A stretch of DNA of 64,000 nucleotides from CBDAQV01 sp965199335 (lineage in GTDB: Bacteria > Pseudomonadota > Alphaproteobacteria > CALMVH01). The notes beneath the pieces were generated by a model. It was not told the DNA's origin and made no database searches. It worked only from the letters and a program-made list of their open reading frames with translations. Made by a program: the position numbers and the translations under genes. Shown piece after piece: positions 1 through 8,202 of this stretch (the first letter of the stretch is position 1; each line of letters starts with the position of its first letter). Location: assembly GCA_965199335.1 (NCBI GenBank), contig CBDAQZ010000001.1:1-64000 (forward strand). Direction: 5' to 3'.

Positions 1-546
1 CCTGCACTCCGGCAACGCCTTCAGGACGCGATACCAGGAATCGTAGAAAGTGCGGTTGCATTCCTCGCCAGCCGGCGCGCCCTTCAGGTCGCGGTGATAC
101 CATTCCAGCAGCCACTCGGCCTGCGGCACGAAGCGGTTCATGTAGCTGGTCGTGGGTACATCCATCACGTCCGGCGACGATTGCAGGCGGATCAGCGAGT
201 CGACTGCCAGCGCGTACAATTCGGCCTCGTCATGTCCTGAAGCCAGCAGCCGCGTGAAGGTATCGTCGCCGAAATCCTCCACCAGCAGGAAGCCGTTGCC
301 TTCATCGATCTGGTAGATTTCCGGCGCGCTGAGGCCCAGCCGGATCAGGTGCCGGTCGATGGTGATGAAGGGCGCGACGTCCTGCCCTTTTTCCGCGGGC
401 GAATCCATGACCATGCGCGTTTCGCCGCCGCGCCGCAGGCGGTAGTAGCGGCGAAAGGAGGCATCCTCCGGCAGTGGCTCGACATGGGCGTCGCCCCAGC
501 CGCAGGCGGCGATGAATTCGGTGCGTTTGTAATCCCGGTCGGTCAT
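1..546 (-). CDS. AmgK-type aminoglycoside phosphotransferase family sugar kinase (3' part beyond window)
   Basis: The first 182 codons read from ATG at 546 to the window edge, so the C-terminal part is missing. The N-terminus (FIAACGWGDAHVEPLPEDAS, then FRRYYRLRR, RMVMDSPAEK, FLLVEDFGDDTF) matches alphaproteobacterial phosphotransferases of the APH fold, which phosphorylate N-acetylmuramate or N-acetylglucosamine at the anomeric position in peptidoglycan recycling (AmgK). The catalytic HxD motif should lie in the missing half and cannot be checked. The gene follows rppH on the same strand across a repeat-containing 95-base gap. The family call is good; the exact substrate is inferred from this family's usual members. 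Confidence 0.7.
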   Translation of the reverse strand, partial: MTDRDYKRTEFIAACGWGDAHVEPLPEDASFRRYYRLRRGGETRMVMDSPAEKGQDVAPFITIDRHLIRLGLSAPEIYQIDEGNGFLLVEDFGDDTFTRLLASGHDEAELYALAVDSLIRLQSSPDVMDVPTTSYMNRFVPQAEWLLEWYHRDLKGAPAGEECNRTFYDSWYRVLKALPECR

Positions 547-558
547 TTGTATTCCTGT

Positions 559-637
559 ATTCCGGTACTTGCCCCAGGAATCCATACCAGCCTATCCGGC
601 TTCCGTCAGTATGGATTCCGGCGCTACGCACCGGAAT
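559..637. repeat. REP-like nested inverted repeat
   Basis: The gap between rppH and the AmgK-like gene holds nested inverted repeats. GGAATCCATAC at 577-587 pairs perfectly with GTATGGATTCC at 609-619, and ATTCCGG at 559-565 pairs with CCGGAAT at 631-637. The 'CATTCCGG...GGAATCCATAC' theme is that of dispersed intergenic palindromes common in alphaproteobacterial genomes. The last codons and stop of rppH (642-660) abut the element, so it may have supplied the RppH C-terminus. Confidence 0.55.
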
Positions 638-641
638 GACG

Positions 642-1136
642 TCAGGGAGTTCTGGAGTTTCTTGCGAACCTAGCGAATTCCTTCACCACTTCCCGGTATG
701 TCTCTCGCTTGAATTCGACGATCAAGCCGACGATTTCCTCCAGGCTCACCCATTTCCACTGGGCGAATTCCACCGGTTCGGTAGAGGCCAGATCGATCTC
801 GCTGTCGTCACCGGTGAAGCGCACCGCGAACCATTTCTGCTCCTGGCCCAGATGGTTGTGCTTGTAGGGATTGGGCAGGCCCGGCGGAAAATCGTAGCGC
901 AGCCACTGTTCGATCTCGCCCAGATACGCCACGTCGTCGGTGCCGATCTCTTCCTTCAGCTCGCGCAGGGCTGCCCGCCATGGGTCTTCATCGGCATCGA
1001 TCCCGCCTTGCGGCATCTGCCATGCACCGGGCTTGTCCAGACGTTCGGCGACCAATATCAATCCGTCGGCGTTGAAGACCGCGATGCCGACATTGGGACG
1101 GTATCCCTGTCCCTGAACGATCGCAGTCGGATCCAT
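642..1136 (-). CDS. rppH: RNA pyrophosphohydrolase (Nudix)
   Basis: 164 residues from ATG at 1136. RppH removes pyrophosphate from 5'-triphosphorylated RNA and starts mRNA decay. The Nudix box is complete (GGIDADEDPWRAALRELKEE followed by IG), and the early YRPNVGIAVFN and WQMPQGGID segments are typical of RppH. The reading frame stays open upstream to 1940, but that extension belongs to the preceding gene in another frame. The start overlaps the upstream stop as TGATG, indicating translational coupling. The length fits alphaproteobacterial RppH (about 160-170 residues). The final residues (NSRTP) run into a palindromic repeat. Confidence 0.92.
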   Translation of the reverse strand: MDPTAIVQGQGYRPNVGIAVFNADGLILVAERLDKPGAWQMPQGGIDADEDPWRAALRELKEEIGTDDVAYLGEIEQWLRYDFPPGLPNPYKHNHLGQEQKWFAVRFTGDDSEIDLASTEPVEFAQWKWVSLEEIVGLIVEFKRETYREVVKEFARFARNSRTP

Positions 1137-2079
1137 CACGATTTCGGCATGGTCGCGATGGCCGATACCGGCACCAGCGCCAAACCCTTCGCCGCCAGCG
1201 ATTTCGACCATTCGGAGATACGTTCGAAGCTGACCGGGTAAGCACCGGCGATGCCGAGCGCCTTGCCCTTCGTGCGCGCGATCTGCTCCAGCTGCGCCAG
1301 GTTGCGGTCGATCGCCTCGCGCGACGGTTCGGCGTCCACGGTCAGGTCTGCGATGGCATAGGGCAGTTTCATTTCCTGCGCCAGCGTGGGAACGACCGTC
1401 AAAGCATTGGCGCGCGTATCGACCATCAGCAGATCGTGCTGCAGTAGGACGGAGAAAACCGGCTTCATCTTTTCCTGCGACGAGGTGAAGCGCGAGCCCA
1501 TGAAATTGACGATGCCGACATAGTCCTGCGTGCGCTGTAGGTTCAGGTTGATGCGGCGCACATTCTCCGTGTCGCTGGCGGTGGTCATAAGCGCGCTGGG
1601 ACCGGGGTCGTCGTCGGGATAGGTCGCCGGTTCCATCGGCACGTCCAGCAGCACCTCGTGCCCCGCCTCGTGCGCTTCCTTGGCCAGATCCGCCGCATCC
1701 TGCGAGAAGGCGAGGAATGCCATCGACACCTGCGGCGGCAGGTGGGTGATCGCCGATTCCGCCGTCGCGACCGATGGGCCCAGTTCGGTAATCAGCAGGG
1801 CGATGCGGGGACGCTTGTCGGTCATGTCGAACGGCATCGCGGCCTGCATGCCGGTCGGCAATTTGGGCGGCGGTCGGCAGTGCCGCCGGGTTTGACGCGG
1901 AAGAACCCGCCGGCGCGACCATCTCTACCGGCACGGTCACCGAGGCTACGGTTTCCTTTTCGGGCGGTCCCGCCAGCGCCAGCCATGTCGCTATGCCGGC
2001 GACCGGCCAGGCCGATCAGCAGGTATCCGATCCCGAGCAGCCTCAGGTCCAGTCGCGACGTCTTCTTAGGGGCGGCCAC
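1136..2079 (-). CDS. divergent polysaccharide deacetylase family protein (DUF610-like) with two apparent frameshifts
   Basis: From 1861 down to 1136 one frame encodes the conserved domain (RPRIALLITELGPSVATAES, later GIVNFMGSRF and MVDTRANALTVVP) of the envelope-linked, catalytically unproven divergent deacetylase family usually beside ctpA. No start with a good Shine-Dalgarno precedes it. An N-terminus can be assembled from two other frames: GTG at 2079 gives a basic start and a transmembrane segment ending LLIGLAG; the next frame continues AGIATWLALAGPPEKET and a Ser/Ala/Pro linker ending ALPTAAQ. Removing one G near 2008 and one C near 1865 would fuse all three. Either these are sequencing indels or the 5' half is decaying. 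The coordinates assume the reconstructed gene. Confidence 0.6.
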
Positions 2080-2089
2080 AGGCCTTCGG

Positions 2090-3592
2090 TCACTTCTGCG
2101 TGGCGGTGGATTTGAACACCGACATGCCGCGCAACAGGTCCAGGGCGCGTTCCAGCTGGTAGTCCGGCTCCTCGCCCGATTTGGAGTTGCTGGCGATGGT
2201 CTGCGGCGATGCGGTCGGACCTACCTTGCCGCCCGAGTCCGGCGCAGGTCCTTTACCCGATCCGGCGGGCTGACCCGATTTGGGATCGATCGGAACCGAC
2301 TTGGCATCGGATGTCTTTGCCGGGTCGGCACTGTTGTCGTTCGCTGCCGGCGCAGCAGGAGACGGCGTGGCGGGGGCAGGGGCCTTGTCCGCGTTGACGT
2401 CGGTGTTCTTGAGCGCGCCTTTCAGATCGGCCTCGCGACGCCAGGGGCTCTGGCTTTCCTCCTCGATCTTGGCCGGATAGACCAGGATGTCGGGGGTAAT
2501 GCCCTTGCCCTGGATCGATCGGCCCGACGGCGTGTAGTAGCGCGCGGTGGTCAGTCGCATTGCGCCGTGGCCGGGCAGCTGGATGATTGTCTGCACCGAC
2601 CCCTTGCCGAAGGATTGCGTACCCATGATCACCGCGCGGCTATGATCCTGCAACGCGCCGGAGACAATCTCCGACGCCGAGGCGGAGCCCCCGTTGATCA
2701 GCACCACCAGCGGCGCGCCGTGGGTCAGATCGCCGCCGGTCTTGGCATCGTAGCGTTGCACGTCGTCGGGCTTGCGGCCGCGCGTCGATACGACTTCGCC
2801 GGTGTCGAGGAAGCTGTCGGAAACCGATATCGCCTGGTCCAGCAATCCACCGGGGTTGTTGCGCAGGTCCAGCACATACCCCTGGATCTTGTTGCCGAGC
2901 TTCGACTGGATATCCTTGAGCGCGGCGTCGAGGCCCGTCTGCGTCTGCTCGTTGAACGAGGTGATGCGGATATAGCCGACGCGGTCCCTAACGTCCCATT
3001 TCACCGACTTTATCTTGATCTCCTCGCGGGTCAGCGTCACTTCGAAAGGCTGGCCTTCCTCGCCACGGCGCAGCGTCAGCTTGATCGACGTGCCGACCTC
3101 GCCGCGCATCTTCTCCACCGCGTCGTTCAGCGACATGCCGGCTACAGGCTCACCGTCGATGCCCACGATCAGATCGCCCGGCTTGATGTCGGCGCGCGCG
3201 GCAGGCGTGTCGTCGATGGGGGATACGACCTTGACCAATTCCTTTTCCTGCGTCACTTCCAGCCCCAGGCCGCCGAACGTGCCCTTGGTCTGGACCTGCA
3301 TGTCGGAAAAGCTTTTCTCGTTCATGTAGCTGGAATGCGGGTCCAGCGAGGTCAGCATGCCGTTGATCGCGGATTCAATCAGCTTCTCGTCCGTTACGGG
3401 CTCGACGTAATCCTCGCGCACTTTTTCGAACACTTCGCCGAACAGGCTCAGCTCCTTGAAGGTGTCGGGGGATGACTTGCCGGAATTGTCGTCATCGGCG
3501 CTGGCGTAGCCCGCCGCGACCGAAAGCAGGGCGACGAACAGGATGCCGCCGAAAAAGTATCGTAGATTCCGCAAGTTGATCCTGTTCTTCAC
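2090..3592 (-). CDS. ctpA: C-terminal processing peptidase, S41 family
   Basis: 500 residues from GTG at 3592, chosen because GGAG lies eight bases upstream; the frame is open further but without a site. One membrane anchor (about residues 12-30) places the protease in the periplasm. A PDZ domain (about 100-185) precedes the S41 domain, in which Ser305 (in GGSASASEIV) and Lys330 (in SFGKGSVQ) are 25 apart, as in CtpA and Prc. The C-terminal 100 residues are a Pro/Ala/Ser-rich linker ending in a conserved-looking tail (PDYQLERALDLLRGMSVF). The next gene starts 10 bases downstream. CtpA processes envelope proteins and peptidoglycan hydrolases. Confidence 0.93.
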   Translation of the reverse strand: MKNRINLRNLRYFFGGILFVALLSVAAGYASADDDNSGKSSPDTFKELSLFGEVFEKVREDYVEPVTDEKLIESAINGMLTSLDPHSSYMNEKSFSDMQVQTKGTFGGLGLEVTQEKELVKVVSPIDDTPAARADIKPGDLIVGIDGEPVAGMSLNDAVEKMRGEVGTSIKLTLRRGEEGQPFEVTLTREEIKIKSVKWDVRDRVGYIRITSFNEQTQTGLDAALKDIQSKLGNKIQGYVLDLRNNPGGLLDQAISVSDSFLDTGEVVSTRGRKPDDVQRYDAKTGGDLTHGAPLVVLINGGSASASEIVSGALQDHSRAVIMGTQSFGKGSVQTIIQLPGHGAMRLTTARYYTPSGRSIQGKGITPDILVYPAKIEEESQSPWRREADLKGALKNTDVNADKAPAPATPSPAAPAANDNSADPAKTSDAKSVPIDPKSGQPAGSGKGPAPDSGGKVGPTASPQTIASNSKSGEEPDYQLERALDLLRGMSVFKSTATQK

Positions 3593-3769
3593 GTAGGCAG
3601 CTCCGTCACAGTGCGATCCGTTCTGTATAGCCTGCAATGAGGCAGGATCAAGGCTTTGCATTGCCGCCATGCAGGGGAAACAAATATTTATAATATCTTT
3701 ATTTGCCGCATTCCTTTAGCAGACGTACCGTCGTTTAAGTTCTACACATTAATGGGGAGTATTTTTGAT

Positions 3770-4240
3770 ATGGGCAAGGTGATCGATGCGGCCGATATTG
3801 ATCTGATTATCGAAGCAGTAGAAGATGCCCGGAGGACCGATCCTGCCGAATTTCTGGGAAGAGCCACCGATCCTAATAGCACCGATCCTGCCGGCATACG
3901 CTGGTCATACATGCGCGAGGCAGTAAAGGTATCGGTGCCGGGAAGCCCTGCCGATGGTCGCCTGGCCGAAGCCTATGCCCCGCTTGGGCGTATCATTCTT
4001 GCCGACGATGCGACAAGGCGGATAACATTGCGGGAGCTGAGGGTGGACGCCATCACCCGCCTTGCCGCTCTCGACCATGCCGGAATGCCGGCCGATGCAA
4101 AGCACGGCGATCCGCTGGTCGGTGCGATCAAGACGCTGATTGCCGAAGGGGAGGCCGCAACCGCGAAATCCGTTGTTCGGAAGACGCCGGTTATTGCAGG
4201 CACGCGCCCTTCGGCGGTTTTGCACTCGCAAACTTACTGA
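3770..4240 (+). CDS. hypothetical protein, 156 residues
   Basis: I do not recognise this protein. The ATG at 3770 is preferred because GGGGAG stands ten bases upstream; an in-frame ATG at 3752 gives six more residues. It is a soluble, mixed-charge protein (MGKVIDAADIDLIIEAVEDA...) without signal peptide or membrane segment. It is convergent with gpmI, whose stop begins one base after this stop, and divergent from ctpA across an AT-rich gap (3593-3769) with a TATAAT-like box near 3692. In many alphaproteobacteria an EnvC-type M23 peptidase gene stands between gpmI and ctpA; this unrelated gene is there instead. Confidence 0.7.
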   Translation: MGKVIDAADIDLIIEAVEDARRTDPAEFLGRATDPNSTDPAGIRWSYMREAVKVSVPGSPADGRLAEAYAPLGRIILADDATRRITLRELRVDAITRLAALDHAGMPADAKHGDPLVGAIKTLIAEGEAATAKSVVRKTPVIAGTRPSAVLHSQTY

Positions 4241-5800
4241 TTACTCGGCCGCCACATCCTCGGCGTGGCTGAGCAGGCTGCGACCGGTCATCTCGACAGG
4301 TTGTTGCACGCCCAGCAGGTCGAGCAGGGTCGGGGCGACGTCGGCCAGCCGGCCCTTGCCCAGCGACTTGATGGCCGCAGGGCCTCCGACCAGCATCGCC
4401 GGCACAAGGTTCAGCGTATGGGCGGTATGCGGTTCGCCGGTCACCGGGTCGCGCATCACCTCGCAATTGCCGTGGTCTGCGGTGACGAGTATCGCGCCGC
4501 CCTGCCTTTGCACAGCCTCGACGATCCGGCCCATGCCGCTATCGACCGCCTCGACCGCCTTGACCGCCGCGGCCAGGATGCCGGTATGGCCGACCATGTC
4601 GGGATTGGCGAAATTGATGATCGCCAGGTCAATCTCGCCGCTGTCTATCGCGGCGACGACCTTGTCTGTCAGTTCGGGGGCCGACATTTCAGGCTGCAGG
4701 TCGTAGGTCGCCACCGCCGGGGATTTGACCAGGATGCGCTGTTCGCCCTTGTACGGTTCTTCCCTGCCGCCGTTGAAGAAGAAGGTGACATGCGGATATT
4801 TCTCGGTCTCGGCCGCGCGCAGCTGCGTCAGTCCGGCGTCGGCGACGACCTCGCCCAATAAACGGGTCAGGTTGATCGCCGGGAACAGCGTCTTCATAAC
4901 ATGGTTCAGGTCGGTCGAATATTCGACCATGCCCAGCGCGGCCACGGTCTTCACGATGCGGGTACGGGGGAAGCCATCGAAGCCGGGTTGCAGCAGTGCC
5001 GCCAGGATTTCCCGTGCGCGATCGGTACGGAAATTGCCCATAAGTACCCCGTCGCCGTCATGCATGCCCTGATAGGGGGCAACGACGCACGGCACCACGA
5101 ACTCGTCGTTGATGCTGGCGGCGTAGCTGGCCGCGATCGCCTCTGAGGCGCTGGTGAATTGCTGGCCGTGTCCCAGCGTGATGGCATCGTATGCCTTCTG
5201 CACGCGATCCCAGCGATTGTCGCGGTCCATGGCGTAGTAACGCCCGCTGACGGTCACGACCCGGGTGTTAGGCAGGGCGGCGATCGACTCCTCGAATGCG
5301 CCAACCTGTTCGGCGGCGCTTTTCGGTGCTACGTCGCGGCCATCGGTAAAGGCATGGATCGCCACGGGTATGCCTGCGGCCGACACGTATTTCGCCAGGG
5401 CCGCAATCTGGTCCTGATGGGCATGGACGCCACCGGGGGAAACCAGGCCCATCAGGTGGCAGGTGCCGCCCGATGCCTTCAGGCCCGCGCAGAACGCCGC
5501 CAGTTCAGGGTACCTTTCCAGCTCGCCGGTTGCGATGGCGCGGTCGATGCGCGGCAGGTCCTGGAACACGACGCGGCCTGCGCCGAGGTTCATGTGCCCG
5601 ACCTCGGAATTGCCGAACTGGCCTTGTGGCAGGCCGACATCCTCCTCGCAGGCGCTCAGGAAGCCGCGCGGGCTGGAGGCCCACAGGCGGTCGAAATTGG
5701 GGGTATCGGCCTGCAACACGGCATTGTCGGCGGCGTCCTCACGCCATCCCCAACCATCCAAGATGCACAGAACGACGGGTTTGCGGGTGGGCTTTGTCAT
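4241..5800 (-). CDS. gpmI: 2,3-bisphosphoglycerate-independent phosphoglycerate mutase
   Basis: 519 residues from ATG at 5800 (MTKPTRKPVVLCILDGWGWR), the usual length. It interconverts 3- and 2-phosphoglycerate in glycolysis and needs two Mn2+ ions. Visible family marks are the metal-binding Asp in LCILDGWG, the phospho-serine Ser65 in QFGNSEVGHMN, HAFTDGRD, and the second metal cluster in VTADHGNCE and PHTAHTLN. The frame is open to 5866 but the extra 22 residues do not resemble the family. No strong Shine-Dalgarno precedes the ATG. Confidence 0.97.
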   Translation of the reverse strand: MTKPTRKPVVLCILDGWGWREDAADNAVLQADTPNFDRLWASSPRGFLSACEEDVGLPQGQFGNSEVGHMNLGAGRVVFQDLPRIDRAIATGELERYPELAAFCAGLKASGGTCHLMGLVSPGGVHAHQDQIAALAKYVSAAGIPVAIHAFTDGRDVAPKSAAEQVGAFEESIAALPNTRVVTVSGRYYAMDRDNRWDRVQKAYDAITLGHGQQFTSASEAIAASYAASINDEFVVPCVVAPYQGMHDGDGVLMGNFRTDRAREILAALLQPGFDGFPRTRIVKTVAALGMVEYSTDLNHVMKTLFPAINLTRLLGEVVADAGLTQLRAAETEKYPHVTFFFNGGREEPYKGEQRILVKSPAVATYDLQPEMSAPELTDKVVAAIDSGEIDLAIINFANPDMVGHTGILAAAVKAVEAVDSGMGRIVEAVQRQGGAILVTADHGNCEVMRDPVTGEPHTAHTLNLVPAMLVGGPAAIKSLGKGRLADVAPTLLDLLGVQQPVEMTGRSLLSHAEDVAAE

Positions 5801-5897
5801 ATGTGATATATAGGAAATCGGCGCAAACGACGCAATACAGGGCCTTGAACCGCGACCCGTTCGCACTGTATTATTGTGCAGTTTCAGGAGCTAAACG

Positions 5898-6539
5898 ATG
5901 ACCTCGCAATTGATAGACCTTGGCGCTTTCGCGGCGGCGCCCGTGAAGCAGGAGCCGTTCAAGTACATGATCGTGCCCAACTTCATCCCGTCCGCCGCGC
6001 TGGACGAGCTGAACGCCTCGTTCCCCAAGATATCCAAGCCAGGCAGCTTTCCGCTGGCCAGCCTGAAAGGCGGCAAGGCGTTCAATGTCTTGATCGACAA
6101 GCTGGAAGAGCCCGAACTGCGTCGCTTGGTCGAGGAGAAGTTCAGCATCGACCTGACCGGCAGGCCGACCCTGATTACGGTGCGCGGCGCCTCGCGGCTC
6201 AAGGACGGATCGATCCATACCGATAGCGAGACCAAGCTGATCACGGTTCTGATCTACCTGAACAAGTCGTGGGAACAGCCGGGCGGCCGCCTGCGCCTGT
6301 TGCGCTCGAAGGACAATATCGATGATTTCGTGGCGGAAATTCCGCCGGTCGACGGTACGTTGCTGGCTTTCCAGCGGTCAGCCAATTCCTTCCATGGCCA
6401 CCTGCCATGCGAAGGGATCAGGCGTTCGGTACAGTTGAACTGGGTGCGCGATGCGTCCGTGGTCGCGGGCCAGGCGCGTCGTCACGGTCTTTCGGCCTTT
6501 ATCAAGCGGTTGATGCCGGCACAGTCGATACCGGATTAA
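5898..6539 (+). CDS. 2OG-Fe(II) oxygenase family protein
   Basis: 213 residues with the double-stranded beta-helix signature of Fe(II)/2-oxoglutarate dioxygenases: HxD in DGSIHTDSETK (about residues 103-105), a YLN/PGGRLRLL core, and the distal His plus 2OG-binding Arg in NSFHGHLPCEGIRRSVQLNW. Members hydroxylate proteins or small molecules; the substrate cannot be read here. A start-proximal GGAG lies about nine bases upstream. The next gene, a GT9 glycosyltransferase, starts three bases after the stop, so the enzyme may act on a glycan or envelope substrate, but this is inference from position. Confidence 0.8.
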   Translation: MTSQLIDLGAFAAAPVKQEPFKYMIVPNFIPSAALDELNASFPKISKPGSFPLASLKGGKAFNVLIDKLEEPELRRLVEEKFSIDLTGRPTLITVRGASRLKDGSIHTDSETKLITVLIYLNKSWEQPGGRLRLLRSKDNIDDFVAEIPPVDGTLLAFQRSANSFHGHLPCEGIRRSVQLNWVRDASVVAGQARRHGLSAFIKRLMPAQSIPD

Positions 6540-6542
6540 CCG

Positions 6543-7481
6543 GTGTCCGATGCATCGGGGGAGAGAATCCTCGTCATCAAGCTGGGTGCGCTGGGGGATT
6601 TCATCCTGGCGCAATCAGCGTTCGCCGCCATTCGCCGGCACCATCCGTCCGCCCATATCGTATTGCTGACGACGAAGCCGTTTATGGGCCTGGCCGAAGC
6701 GTCGCCCTATTTCGATGAAATATGGATCGACGAGAAGCCGACTGCGCTACAGGTCGGCGGCATACTGCGTCTGCGAAGCCGTTTGCGCAGCGGCAAATTC
6801 ACCCGCGTCTACGATCTGCAGACCAGCGACCGGACGAGTTTTTACTATCGGTTGCTGGGACCCGGTAAAAGGCCGGAATGGTCGGGCATCGCCAGCGGCG
6901 GCTCGCACCCCGACCCGACGCCCGATCGCGCGGCGGTCCATTCTTTCGACCTGCGGGTAAACCAGCTGCGCGCGGCGGGAATTCCCGAAGTGCCGCTGGC
7001 CGATCTGTCATGGATGAAAAGCCCTGCGCCGATCGGCGGCAAGCCGGCTTCGCAATACGCGCTGCTGGTGCCCGGCTGCGCGCCACACCGGCCGGAGAAG
7101 CGCTGGCCGACGCTGAATTTCGCGGCGCTGGCGACCCGGCTGGCGGCCAAGGGCTACATACCCGTCGTCATCGGCAACAAGGATGAAACGCCGCTTGCCC
7201 GCATCATTGCCGCGGCGGTGCCGCAGACGGTCGACATGACTGGGAGGACGACGCTGTTCGATATAGCCGACCTGGCCCGCGACGCCGCGATGGCGATCGG
7301 CAACGATACCGGTCCGATGCATATAATCGCGGCGGTCGGCTGCCCGTCACTGACCCTGTTCTCGGCTGCCTCGCGCCCGTCGCATTCCAGCCCGCGCGGC
7401 AAGACGGTATCGGTGCTGCAACGCGACGATCTGGCGGCCTTGTCGATAGAGGATGTCGAATCCTCCCTTCCGGGGCTGTGA
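6543..7481 (+). CDS. glycosyltransferase family 9 (heptosyltransferase-like)
   Basis: 312 residues from GTG at 6543. The N-terminus ILVIKLGALGDFILAQSA carries the GALGD loop with the catalytic Asp of GT9 enzymes, and AIGNDTGPMHIIAAVGCPS is the C-terminal donor-binding motif. Such GT-B enzymes move heptose or related sugars from nucleotide donors to lipopolysaccharide core at the inner membrane. The gene is three bases from the oxygenase gene and overlaps the next start as TGATG, so the three are probably one transcript. The acceptor is unknown. Confidence 0.85.
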   Translation: MSDASGERILVIKLGALGDFILAQSAFAAIRRHHPSAHIVLLTTKPFMGLAEASPYFDEIWIDEKPTALQVGGILRLRSRLRSGKFTRVYDLQTSDRTSFYYRLLGPGKRPEWSGIASGGSHPDPTPDRAAVHSFDLRVNQLRAAGIPEVPLADLSWMKSPAPIGGKPASQYALLVPGCAPHRPEKRWPTLNFAALATRLAAKGYIPVVIGNKDETPLARIIAAAVPQTVDMTGRTTLFDIADLARDAAMAIGNDTGPMHIIAAVGCPSLTLFSAASRPSHSSPRGKTVSVLQRDDLAALSIEDVESSLPGL

Positions 7482-8119
7482 TGGCCATTGGGCAAAAAGG
7501 TTACGGCGCCGTGCAGCTGATCGGATGGCTCTTCGGCATTCCCATCCTGATCGCCTCGGCGCTTGCGACCGCGCCGGCCCTCACATCTTCCTCTTGGCCG
7601 ACAACGTCCGGCACCGTACAGAGCACCGCTTACGTGTATAGCAACCGCGGCGGCAATCACTGGCAGATAAACGTCGGCTACAAGGTGGGCGATGACTCCC
7701 ATGTCTGTCACGACGTTGCCTTCACCGCAGGGCCGCCGACCCACAGCCAGATCGACCGCTATTCCTTGAGATCGACGGTCGAGGTGCATTACAAGCCTAA
7801 CGATCCTGCAAAATGCGTCCTGGAGCCGGGCATCTCGTCGCCGCTTGTACTCAGCTGGCTGGCGGCGATCGCGCTGCTTGCAGCGGCGCTCTATGCCCGT
7901 TCGCGCACGCCGATGTATTCTGTCAACGAGCCATCGTCGGCCGGGCTCACGAAATCCGGCGGCAATTTTACAAAAGCGCCCGAGCCTCGCGAGTTGGCGG
8001 ATGTGGCGTCCCTGGTGCGCCAGAATCGGACGATCGAAGCGATTAAGCTATATCGCAAGCTGACGGGCAGCGGTCTGAAAGAGGCGAAAGACTATATCGA
8101 CAGGCTGCCGAAGGACTGA
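7481..8119 (+). CDS. DUF3592-like membrane protein with L7/L12-like C-terminal motif
   Basis: 212 residues. A transmembrane helix at about 10-32 is followed by an extracytoplasmic region resembling DUF3592 (SWPTTSGTVQSTAYVY, INVGYKVGD, VEVHYKPNDPAKCVLEPG), a second helix at about 123-143, and a cytoplasmic tail. The tail ends in RTIEAIKLYRKLTGSGLKEA then KDYID, close to the C-terminal helix-turn of ribosomal protein L7/L12. The start ATG overlaps the upstream stop (TGATG). The two motifs in one protein suggest a membrane-anchored protein contacting a cytoplasmic partner; no function is established from sequence. Confidence 0.7.
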   Translation: MAIGQKGYGAVQLIGWLFGIPILIASALATAPALTSSSWPTTSGTVQSTAYVYSNRGGNHWQINVGYKVGDDSHVCHDVAFTAGPPTHSQIDRYSLRSTVEVHYKPNDPAKCVLEPGISSPLVLSWLAAIALLAAALYARSRTPMYSVNEPSSAGLTKSGGNFTKAPEPRELADVASLVRQNRTIEAIKLYRKLTGSGLKEAKDYIDRLPKD

Positions 8120-8202
8120 AATCCACCACCGCTATTTACGCGGCGCGAAAACCCTGCATGATGGGTCACCTAAGAACGTCAAAGAATCGTCCTGGAATAA
8201 TA

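Noticed and set aside
642..1940. A 432-codon protein containing RppH at its end
   Set aside because: The first 268 codons are the wrong frame of the deacetylase gene for most of their length; RppH itself starts at 1136 with a TGATG overlap.
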